Source of the DNA: Zoogloea sp.
GTDB taxonomy: Bacteria; Pseudomonadota; Gammaproteobacteria; Burkholderiales; Rhodocyclaceae
Assembly: GCF_023150065.1 (NCBI RefSeq)
Contig: NZ_JAKLLN010000015.1
Coordinates: forward strand, 62,001-126,000
Direction: 5' to 3'
DNA: 64,000 bases
Made by a program: the position numbers and the translations under genes. Under the pieces are notes generated by a model. That model ran no database searches. It was not told the origin of the DNA and was given only the letters and a program-made list of their open reading frames with translations. Position 1 is the first letter of the stretch. The number at the start of each line of letters is the position of its first letter. Positions 40,186 to 47,007 of this stretch are shown here, piece by piece.

Positions 40186-40503
40186 TCAGCGGCCAGCCGC
40201 CGACCCGCAGACGTTCTTGTGCAACTTGCCGATCACCTTCAGGGACAGGTCGCTGGCCGGATACACCCGACAGGCCAGCAGACGGCCGTGGGCCCGGTCG
40301 TCATCGCTGACGTGATCGCGGCTCATCACCCGGGTCTCGAAATCCCCGGCCAGCACCTCGACCTTGCACACCCCGCAGCCACCACCCCGGCAGCCCACCG
40401 GAATCCCGCGCTTGCCCATCCGGGCCATGGCGGTCAGCAGCGACTCCTCGCTGGAGCACGCATAGCGTTCGCCGGTATCTTCGATGCTTACGGTGTGTGG
40501 CAT
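40186..40503 (-). CDS. dmpQ: Plant-type 2Fe-2S ferredoxin (DmpQ/XylT-like)
   Basis: A 105-aa ferredoxin with the cluster ligands CRGGGCGVC and a later Cys in GRLLACRVYP. XylT/DmpQ proteins reduce and so reactivate the inactivated iron of catechol 2,3-dioxygenase; the adjacent dmpB, 45 nt downstream, fits that. In this operon it is the first gene, directly behind the sigma-54 promoter. Confidence 0.9.
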   Translation of the reverse strand: MPHTVSIEDTGERYACSSEESLLTAMARMGKRGIPVGCRGGGCGVCKVEVLAGDFETRVMSRDHVSDDDRAHGRLLACRVYPASDLSLKVIGKLHKNVCGSAAGR

Positions 40504-40586
40504 GGCGGTCTCTCTCCCCGAGCTGTACGTTTTGGTTCAGGCGGGCTTCGAATCAATGATTCTGATGAGCCCACAAGAATGACTAA

Positions 40587-40602
40587 TGCAGCCCTCGTGC
40601 CA
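40587..40602 (-). promoter_or_regulatory. Sigma-54 promoter of the dmpQ-dmpB-dmpKLMNOP operon
   Basis: On the minus strand TGGCACGAGGGCTGCA fits TGGCACR-N4-YTGC with the GG and GC 10 nt apart. The predicted start leaves a leader of about 75 nt before dmpQ. This agrees with the known sigma-54/DmpR control of phenol hydroxylase operons. Confidence 0.8.
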
Positions 40603-40668
40603 TGTTGGGCAAGGGCTTGTCGCAAAAGGGAAAAGAGGAAAAACCGGCAGATTGGCCGCAGCCCCCGG

Positions 40669-40728
40669 CCTGACGGATTCGTCCGCCGGGCCCGTCAGGG
40701 TGACAAAAACGTAAAGCTGCAGTGCAGC
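40669..40728. promoter_or_regulatory. Candidate enhancer sites upstream of the dmp promoter
   Basis: Two inverted repeats lie 67-126 bp upstream of the -24 element: CCTGACGG (40669-40676) with CCGTCAGG (40692-40699), and GCTGCAGTGCAGC (40716-40728). Their distance fits XylR/DmpR-type upstream sites. The second shares the GCTG-N5-CAGC layout seen beside the XylR-like gene at 62050. Confidence 0.4.
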
Positions 40729-40773
40729 ACGGCACACCGGCAGAGAGGAGGAAGCGGGGCCGTGAACGAATCA

Positions 40774-40858
40774 CCGGGCCCGCGACAGACTGCTTGCTGT
40801 CGGGGCCCGGCTTGAGGGGTCCATTGCTCGGGGCGTGCACGCGCGGAGCGTGCATGCC
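40774..40858 (-). terminator. Two GC-rich hairpins after the binding-protein gene
   Basis: A long stem CCGGGCC..CGACAG / CTGTCG..GGCCCGG with an 8-nt loop (40774-40810), and a second hairpin GGGCGTGCACGC / GCGTGCATGCCC (831-858 of the same block), lie within 120 nt after the stop of the 42035-40893 gene. Neither has a T-tract. They probably separate this unit from the dmp promoter. Confidence 0.5.
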
Positions 40859-40892
40859 CGGGGGTGCGCTCAGGGGCGCACGGGCAGCTCGT

Positions 40893-42035
40893 TTATTTCA
40901 CGAGTTTCCACTTGCCCGCCGCCACCTCGATCAGCACGGCGGACTTGGGATCGTAGCCCCCGTGGTCTTCTGCGCTCATGGTGTAGGTGCCGTTGGCACC
41001 GACGACCTTGGTGGTCTTCTCCAGCGCATTGCGCACCGCCTCGCGGAACTCGGGGGTGCCCGGCTTGGCAGTCTTCAGGGCAGTGGTGAGGGCGCCCTCG
41101 AGGATCAGCCAGCCATCCCACGAGGCACCGGCAAAGCTGGAACGGGCCTCGGCGCCGTACTTGGCCTCGAGGGCCTTGTCGAAGGCCAGCCCGGCCTGCT
41201 TGTTGGGGTGAGTGTCGGGCAGCTGCTCGGCCACCAGCACCGGCGCCACGGCCAGGCGGGCGCCCTCCACGGCCTTGCCGCCAACCCGCAGGAACTCCTT
41301 GTTGGCCACCGCATGCGAGTGATAGATCGGGCCGGCGTAGCCGCGGTCGCGCAGGGCGGTGTGGGGCATCACCGCCGGGGTGCCGGAGCCGCCGACGAAC
41401 ACCGCCTCGGGCTTCGCCGCCACCAGCTTCAGGGCCTGGGCGGTAACGCTGTTGTCGGTGCGCCCGAAGCGCTCGGTGGCGACGATGCGGATGCCGGCGG
41501 CCTCAGCCGTCCTGGTCAGGCCCTTGAGCAGCAACTCGCCCCACGAGTCGGCAAAGCCGATGAAGGCCACCGTCTTCACGCCGCGCTCCTTCATGTCGGC
41601 CACCACCCGACCCACCATCACGTCGGCCAGGGGCTCCACGCGGAAAGCCCATTTGTGCTTCTCCGGGGGCACCACGATGGGCGCCTGGGACAGCAGGGGC
41701 ACCTTCTTTTCGTTGGCTACGTCGGCAATGGCCAGGCCGGAGGTGATCAGGTTGGGCCCGAAGAACACGTCCACGTTGTCCTCACCCGCCAGCTTGCGGG
41801 CGTTCTTGACCGCGTTGGTGGGGTCGGTGGCGTCGTCGAGGACGATGTAATTGACCTTCTCCTTGCCGATCATCTTCGGCATCAGCTCGATGGATTTCCG
41901 GGTTTCCAGGCCCAGCGAGGCGGCCGGCCCGGTCAGGGAAAAGATGACGCCGACGTTGATGTCGGCCCAGGCCTGACTGGCGGCCAGGGCCAGGGCAGCA
42001 GCCAGGACGGGCTTGCGGAAGTGGCGCATGTTCAT
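40893..42035 (-). CDS. Periplasmic substrate-binding protein (LivK type) of an aromatic-degradation unit
   Basis: A 380-aa Peripla_BP_6 protein with a signal peptide (FRKPVLAAALALAASQAWA). The mature part starts DINVGVIFSLTGPAASLGLE and has VVPPEKHKWAFRVEPLADVM. It follows the TfdB-like monooxygenase gene by 62 nt and is likely on the same transcript. Such proteins beside aromatic catabolic genes usually bind the aromatic substrate. No ABC permease or ATPase gene is nearby, so it either uses a system coded elsewhere or serves as a sensor. Confidence 0.88.
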   Translation of the reverse strand: MNMRHFRKPVLAAALALAASQAWADINVGVIFSLTGPAASLGLETRKSIELMPKMIGKEKVNYIVLDDATDPTNAVKNARKLAGEDNVDVFFGPNLITSGLAIADVANEKKVPLLSQAPIVVPPEKHKWAFRVEPLADVMVGRVVADMKERGVKTVAFIGFADSWGELLLKGLTRTAEAAGIRIVATERFGRTDNSVTAQALKLVAAKPEAVFVGGSGTPAVMPHTALRDRGYAGPIYHSHAVANKEFLRVGGKAVEGARLAVAPVLVAEQLPDTHPNKQAGLAFDKALEAKYGAEARSSFAGASWDGWLILEGALTTALKTAKPGTPEFREAVRNALEKTTKVVGANGTYTMSAEDHGGYDPKSAVLIEVAAGKWKLVK

Positions 42036-42097
42036 GGTGTCTCCTCTGTTCTTGTGGTGGTTGGGGTGTTGCGTGAAAAAGGGGCTGGCGCTTGATG

Positions 42098-43858
42098 CTA
42101 GGCCAGGGGCCAGTCGAGCACGGCGCCGAGCGCCGTCACCAGCAGCCGGCGGGCCTCGGCCGCGTCGGCCACCGACCCGGTGTGGCGCCAGGCCACATAG
42201 CCGTCGGGGCGCACCAGCAGGGCGCCGGCCTCAGGGATCTCGCGGATGCGCTGCCAGCTGCAGTAGGCATCGGCCGCCCCCGGCTGGCCGATGACCACTG
42301 CGCGCAGCCAGGGCTGATCCAGCCCGCGGACGGCCTCGGCCCAGGCCCCACCGGCCAGGCCGGTGACCACCGAGAAGCCGCCCTTGCCGGTCACGTCCAG
42401 GGTCGATACGCGGATGCCGCGCCGGTCCACCAGCCAGGCGTGGGGGATCTTGGCCCCCGGGCGGGTAGTGGGCTGGAGGTAGAGCTGCGGGTCGCGCCGC
42501 CACACCTCCTCGCCGGCGGCGGGGTCGGGCAGCACGGCCCGGGACACGTAGCGCTGGTTCATCTCCACGCCCTGGGCGTTGAACTCCGTGTTTTTCAGCG
42601 TCAGCGCCGCATCCACGGCCTGCCGTGCCGCCACGCCTTCGGGCCCCGGGTCCTTGAAACGGGCGATGCCCGCCGCCACCGGATTGTCAGCCCCTTCGAC
42701 GCGGAAGGCGGCCTTGAGGGGCGCGTAGTCGAGGCGCGACTGGTTGGCCCGGGTCACGATCTGCCGGCCCACCGGCGCCCGCTCGGCACTGTAGCTGTCG
42801 AGCAGGCCGGGGCCGGCGTAGCCCTTGATGACGTAGGCGAGCTTCCAGGCCAGGTTGAAGGCGTCCTGCACGCAGGTGTTGAGGCCCAGGCCGCTGGACG
42901 GGGGGTGACGGTGCACCGCGTCTCCGCCACAGAACACGCGCCCCCGGCCGTACTCGGTGGCATAGGCCTGGTTCACGTACCACACCGAGGTGCGCTCGAT
43001 CTCCACCTCCAGCGCCGGGTCGCCCACCAGGGTGCGGATACGGTCGAGCAGCAGCGCGGGATCGAGATCGGGCTCGCCTTTCGAGATGTCGAAACCCCAG
43101 CCGGCAATCCAGCCGTCCCAGGGGCGCACAGCCCGCAGCAGGCCCATCCCGATCTCGCCGAAGCTGGCGCTCGGCGTGACGATCCAGTGCAGGATGCTCG
43201 GGCGGTGCGCCACATAGCGGCTCAGGTCGGCCTTGAAGATCACATACACCGTGCCTGCCCGAGCCAGATGGCCCTCGATGTTCAGGCCCAGCTCATCCAC
43301 CACCTTCGACTTGGCCCCGTCGGCACCGATCAGGTAGCGCGCCCGCAGGGTGTATTCGCGCCCGCTGAGGCGGTCCCGGAGGTGGGCGGTGACGCCCTCC
43401 CCATCCTGCCGGTGGGACAGATATTCGGTGTTGAAGGAGAAGTGCGCGCCACGCTCGGCCGCATTCTTGAAGATCACTGGCTCGATCAGCGGCTGGGGAA
43501 TGTCCTGCAGTCCGCAGGGACTCCCCTGGAGGTAATCGCCCTTGCGCTCGTCGCCGGTGCCCCAGGTGCGCAGGCGCACCAGCTCCTCGCCGGCCAGGCT
43601 GGTGGTGAACAGGGTGTCCCCCATCTGCTCCCAGGGCGTGGCGTACTTGATGGCCTCGTCCTCGATGCCCAGGTCGCGCAGCACTTCCATGGTGCGCTGG
43701 TTGGTGATGTGGGCCCGCGGGGTGTCGGCCAGCCAATTGGTGCGTGACACGAGATGGACGCGCACGCCCTGGCTGGCCAGGGCCAGGGCGGCCGTGCCGC
43801 CAGTGGGGCCGGAGCCGATGATCAGAACGTCGGTATCGAAATCGGTGTTGTTTTCCAC
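42098..43858 (-). CDS. FAD-dependent phenol monooxygenase, TfdB (2,4-dichlorophenol 6-monooxygenase) family
   Basis: A 586-aa class A flavoprotein hydroxylase. The FAD site has TDVLIIGSGPTGGTAALALA at the N-terminus, ARYLIGADGAKSKV mid-protein and GRVFCGGDAVHRHPP. The segments TPRAHITNQRTMEVLRDLGI and FNAQGVEMNQRYVS are close to TfdB as I recall it. It would convert a (chloro)phenol to the catechol with NADPH and O2. The GTG at 43858 is chosen because GAGGAG lies 9 nt upstream and the FAD motif follows at once; an in-frame ATG at 43927 would lie upstream of the predicted promoter's -10. Exact substrate unproved. Confidence 0.88.
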   Translation of the reverse strand: MENNTDFDTDVLIIGSGPTGGTAALALASQGVRVHLVSRTNWLADTPRAHITNQRTMEVLRDLGIEDEAIKYATPWEQMGDTLFTTSLAGEELVRLRTWGTGDERKGDYLQGSPCGLQDIPQPLIEPVIFKNAAERGAHFSFNTEYLSHRQDGEGVTAHLRDRLSGREYTLRARYLIGADGAKSKVVDELGLNIEGHLARAGTVYVIFKADLSRYVAHRPSILHWIVTPSASFGEIGMGLLRAVRPWDGWIAGWGFDISKGEPDLDPALLLDRIRTLVGDPALEVEIERTSVWYVNQAYATEYGRGRVFCGGDAVHRHPPSSGLGLNTCVQDAFNLAWKLAYVIKGYAGPGLLDSYSAERAPVGRQIVTRANQSRLDYAPLKAAFRVEGADNPVAAGIARFKDPGPEGVAARQAVDAALTLKNTEFNAQGVEMNQRYVSRAVLPDPAAGEEVWRRDPQLYLQPTTRPGAKIPHAWLVDRRGIRVSTLDVTGKGGFSVVTGLAGGAWAEAVRGLDQPWLRAVVIGQPGAADAYCSWQRIREIPEAGALLVRPDGYVAWRHTGSVADAAEARRLLVTALGAVLDWPLA

Positions 43859-43927
43859 GCTGGGTGTCTCCTCGCTGCGGGTGGCGGGCGTGCGGGTCTT
43901 GATGCTGTGCAGCCTTGATGGAAGCAC

Positions 43928-43958
43928 ACTCTACAGCGCTTGCATGCTAGCATGCAAG
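43928..43958 (-). promoter_or_regulatory. Promoter and 20-bp palindromic operator for the TfdB-like unit
   Basis: CTTGCATGCTAGCATGCAAG (43939-43958) is a perfect 20-bp palindrome. On the minus strand TTGCAT (43957-43952) and TAGAGT (43933-43928), 18 nt apart, form a sigma-70 promoter, so the palindrome covers its -35 and spacer. This is where a repressor would block transcription. The divergent GntR protein is the obvious candidate. Confidence 0.75.
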
Positions 43959-44080
43959 TTAAAGATGCAGCGCTCTGCCAACACGCGCGGCCGTCCCCTC
44001 TCCCCCGCCAGTCCTCCCCGGCGAGGGTGATACCATCCGCCCGCAGTCCAACCTCAGCCCCCCCCCGGAAACCCCGTCCC

Positions 44081-44737
44081 ATGGCCAAGAAGAACTACAT
44101 CTACCAGGAGATCCTCGAACGGCTGTTCGCCTGCCAGTACCGCTTTGGCGACCGCATCCTGGTCAAGGAGATCGGTGAAGAGATGGGCGTCAGCCGGCAC
44201 CCCATCATGACCGCGCTGTATCGCCTGCAGGAGCGGGGCTTCGTCACCATCACCGCCCAGGTCGGCTGCGAGGTGGTCACCCCGACGGCCGAGGCGATCC
44301 AGGATTTCTACCGCATGTTCGCACTCACCGAAGGCCTGATCGCCGAGCTTGCCGCCAGCCGGGCCAGCGCCGCCGACATCAGCCGCCTGCGCCTCATCAA
44401 CGACCAGATCCACGCCCTCGACGCCAGCCGGAGCGCCAACGCCGACGAATACCGGCGGCTCAACGTGGACTTCCACACCCAGCTCCACGCCATGGCAAAG
44501 TCACCCCTGCTGTGCAGCCGGCAGCTGGCCAACTTCGAACTGTCGGATTTTTTCATCGTGCAGACCTGCGGCTTCCAGGCCCACCTGGGGCTGGTGGCGG
44601 ACGAACACCACAGCGTCATCGACGCCATCGTCGCCCGGCAGCCGGAAGCCGCCAACCGGGCCGCCCGGGAGCACATCGAGAGCGTCTCCCGCAGCGTCGC
44701 CACCGCCCTCGCCAAGCCCGCCCAGAGCGGCGACTGA
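44081..44737 (+). CDS. GntR family regulator, FCD subfamily
   Basis: A 218-aa regulator. The N-terminal winged helix has YIYQEILERLFACQYRFGDR, VKEIGEEMGVSRHPIMTALY and LQERGFVTI. The all-helical FCD ligand domain has FALTEGLIAELAA, the metal-ligand D and H residues in YRRLNVDFHTQLHAM, and HHSVIDAI. The start at 44081 (MAKKNYIYQEI) matches the family; an earlier in-frame ATG lies next to the palindrome and adds no domain. It is divergent from the TfdB-like gene and probably represses it through the 20-bp palindrome until an aromatic or acid effector binds. Confidence 0.92.
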   Translation: MAKKNYIYQEILERLFACQYRFGDRILVKEIGEEMGVSRHPIMTALYRLQERGFVTITAQVGCEVVTPTAEAIQDFYRMFALTEGLIAELAASRASAADISRLRLINDQIHALDASRSANADEYRRLNVDFHTQLHAMAKSPLLCSRQLANFELSDFFIVQTCGFQAHLGLVADEHHSVIDAIVARQPEAANRAAREHIESVSRSVATALAKPAQSGD

Positions 44738-44770
44738 GGGCCGATCAGGCCCCGCTGCAGGACCACCGTA

Positions 44771-44790
44771 GGGGCGACTTCAGTCGCTCC
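44771..44790. repeat. REP-like palindromic element
   Basis: GGGGCGACTTCAGTCGCTCC is a third copy of the palindrome found twice between dmpN and dmpO, with one mismatch in the right arm. It lies between the convergent GntR and MFS genes, where such elements often end transcription. Confidence 0.7.
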
Positions 44791-44810
44791 CACATAGAGG
44801 TGTCGCCGGC

Positions 44811-46010
44811 CTACGCCCGCTCCACGCTCATCGCCGTACCGATGGCCGCCGCCTGCAGCAGGGCGATGCCGACCAGCACGGTGGTAAAGCTCCCCGCGTC
44901 CATGAGCCCACCGAACACCAGCGGCGCCAGGGCCAGGCCGGTGTCGAGGCCCGAATAGACAAAGCCATACACCCGCCCGAAGGCGGCCTGACCGAAGCGG
45001 GCGGTGGCCGCACGGCGCACCAGCAGATCACGGGAGGGGCCGGCCAGCCCGGTCAGAAAGCCGATGCCCGCCATCAGGGCCACCACCGCAGCAGACGGTA
45101 TCCAGCCGCTGGCCAGCAACAGCACGGCCACCGCCGCCGCCCCCAGGGCGCTGGCGATGATGCGGTCCTGGCGGGCCGAGCGGGCCAGAAAGCCGCCCAC
45201 CAGGATGCCGGCCGCGCCACCGAGCAGGTAGGTGGACAAGGTGGCCGCCGAGGCCGCCACCGACATGTCGTAGAGCCCCTTCATCAGCGGCGCACCGAAG
45301 TTCTGGAAGGCCCCGAAGGCCATGGTGAGCAGGAAGAAGAAGGTGAAGCACATCCACACCGGGCCCACCTTGAGGATATCCAGGGTGCTCACCGGCTGCC
45401 CCGTCGCGGCGGTGGGGCGGCTCTCGTCCACCAGGTGATGGCGGCCGAAGATGATCAGGGCCAGCGCCGGCACCGCCAGCAGCCCCGCCGCCAGCGCCGC
45501 GACCCGCCAGCCGGAATGGGCGGCGATGCCGGTCATGAACACCGGCGCCAGCGCCCAGCCCAGGTTGCCCGACAGGCCATGCACCGAGAAGGCATGGCCC
45601 AGCCGCGGCGCCGACACGTTGCGGTTGAGGATGGTGAAATCACAGGGATGGAAGACGCTGTTGCCCAGCCCCGCCAGGGCCGCCACCACCAGCAGGGTGG
45701 CAAAGGAACCCGCCTGGGACAGCAAGGCGCCGGCGGCGACAAAGCAACTGATGCCCGCAGCCAGCACCCGCACCGGCCCGAAGCGGTCCACCGCCAGCCC
45801 CGACAGGGCCTGGCCCACACCGGAGACCAGGAAGAAGACCGTCATGGTGCTGCCGATGCCCACGAAATCCAGGCCGAACTCGGGCATCAGCCACGGAAAG
45901 AGCGGCGGCAGCAGCAGATGGAAGAAGTGTGACACCCCGTGGGCAAAGCCCACCAGGGCGATCACGTAAGCGTCCTGCCGAGGGGGGGCAAGGCTGGCTT
46001 GGGCGGTCAT
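44811..46010 (-). CDS. MFS transporter
   Basis: A 399-aa major facilitator protein with about 12 hydrophobic helices. It begins YVIALVGFAHGVSHFFHLLLPPLFPWLMPE, the helix-1 text common in MFS proteins annotated as aromatic-acid or Fsr-like exporters, and has the loop VDRFGPVRVLAAG. It is divergent from an AraC regulator across 133 bp. Substrate is unknown; a link with the neighbouring phenol genes is only positional. Confidence 0.85.
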   Translation of the reverse strand: MTAQASLAPPRQDAYVIALVGFAHGVSHFFHLLLPPLFPWLMPEFGLDFVGIGSTMTVFFLVSGVGQALSGLAVDRFGPVRVLAAGISCFVAAGALLSQAGSFATLLVVAALAGLGNSVFHPCDFTILNRNVSAPRLGHAFSVHGLSGNLGWALAPVFMTGIAAHSGWRVAALAAGLLAVPALALIIFGRHHLVDESRPTAATGQPVSTLDILKVGPVWMCFTFFFLLTMAFGAFQNFGAPLMKGLYDMSVAASAATLSTYLLGGAAGILVGGFLARSARQDRIIASALGAAAVAVLLLASGWIPSAAVVALMAGIGFLTGLAGPSRDLLVRRAATARFGQAAFGRVYGFVYSGLDTGLALAPLVFGGLMDAGSFTTVLVGIALLQAAAIGTAMSVERA

Positions 46011-46061
46011 GTTGAAGCTCTCCGTGGCAGCATCGTCGGCCCGGCCTGCCGCGTTGTTGTA

Positions 46062-46090
46062 TTGAACCGGCCGGAAAACAGTCTGATACT
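46062..46090 (+). promoter_or_regulatory. Sigma-70 promoter for the AraC gene at 46144
   Basis: TTGAAC (46062-46067), 17-nt spacer, GATACT (46085-46090) in the MFS/AraC divergent region. Confidence 0.5.
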
Positions 46091-46143
46091 AGCGCGGCTC
46101 CGGATGGCTGTATTTCGACAAACCGACAGAGATTTGCTTAAAC

Positions 46144-46923
46144 ATGCCGCAGAAGGCGCCCCCCCGATCCTTCGACCCCCTGCCCCGCCGGGCGCCCTCC
46201 ATCGACGAGCCGGTGACCGTCAACGTCCGCAGCCTGCCCCCGGACGTGATCGTGCCGCCCCACCGTCACCCCTGGGCCCAGCTGGCCTACCCGGTCCGCG
46301 GCGCCATCCGCATCTGCGCGGCCGGCATGGCCTGGATCGTGCCGCCCAACCGGGCGGTGTGGATCCCGCCGGAGATAGATCATGACGTAGCCGTGCTGGG
46401 CGCCGTCGAACTGCGCACCCTCTACGTCGCCTCCGCCGCCGCCCCGCTGCCCCTGGATGCCTGCACTGTGGTGGACGTGTCGCCCCTGCTGCGCAGCCTG
46501 GGCGAAGCCATTGCCGAGGGCCGCGGCGATGCCCGCCACCATCTGATGATGCAGCTCGCCCTGGAGGAGATGCGCATCGCCCGACCCCTCTCCCTGGGCC
46601 TGCCCCTGCCCGACGACCGGCGCCTCAAGGCCCTCTGCGACGCGCTCATGGCCGACCCGGCCGACAACCGCGGGCTGGCCGAATGGGCCGAACAGGTGGG
46701 CGCCAGCGAGCGCACGCTGGCACGTCTGTTCAAGTCCGAGCTCGACACCAGCTTCGGTGCCTGGCGCCAGCAGCTACGCCTGGCCAAGGCGGTGGACGAG
46801 ATCTCCCGCGGGGTGCCCATGGCGCAGGTTGCCGCCGCCGTGGGCTACGCCAGCCAGGCCGCCTTTTCGGCCATGTTTGCCCGGGCCCTGGGTGTGCCGC
46901 CCAGCCGCTTCGGCAGCGAATGA
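46144..46923 (+). CDS. AraC family regulator with N-terminal cupin domain
   Basis: A 259-aa regulator of the same NimR-like type as the one at 5791. The cupin (IVPPHRHPWAQLAYPVRGAI, VPPNRAVWIPPEIDHDV) is followed by two HTH motifs (GLAEWAEQVGASERTLARLF and MAQVAAAVGYASQAAFSAMF). It is divergent from the MFS gene and is its probable regulator. mgtA begins 84 nt after its stop on the same strand. Confidence 0.9.
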   Translation: MPQKAPPRSFDPLPRRAPSIDEPVTVNVRSLPPDVIVPPHRHPWAQLAYPVRGAIRICAAGMAWIVPPNRAVWIPPEIDHDVAVLGAVELRTLYVASAAAPLPLDACTVVDVSPLLRSLGEAIAEGRGDARHHLMMQLALEEMRIARPLSLGLPLPDDRRLKALCDALMADPADNRGLAEWAEQVGASERTLARLFKSELDTSFGAWRQQLRLAKAVDEISRGVPMAQVAAAVGYASQAAFSAMFARALGVPPSRFGSE

Positions 46924-47007
46924 AGCCCGCCCGGGGCCGCAAGCACAGGGAGACGGAAGCGGACACGTGATCGGCATAAACTCTTGGCTCACCACCGGCT
47001 TGCCCCC

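Noticed and set aside
46924-47007. Possible Mg2+-sensing leader in front of mgtA
   Set aside because: Only 84 nt lie between the AraC gene stop and the mgtA start, with no mgtL-like peptide or convincing alternative stem-loops.
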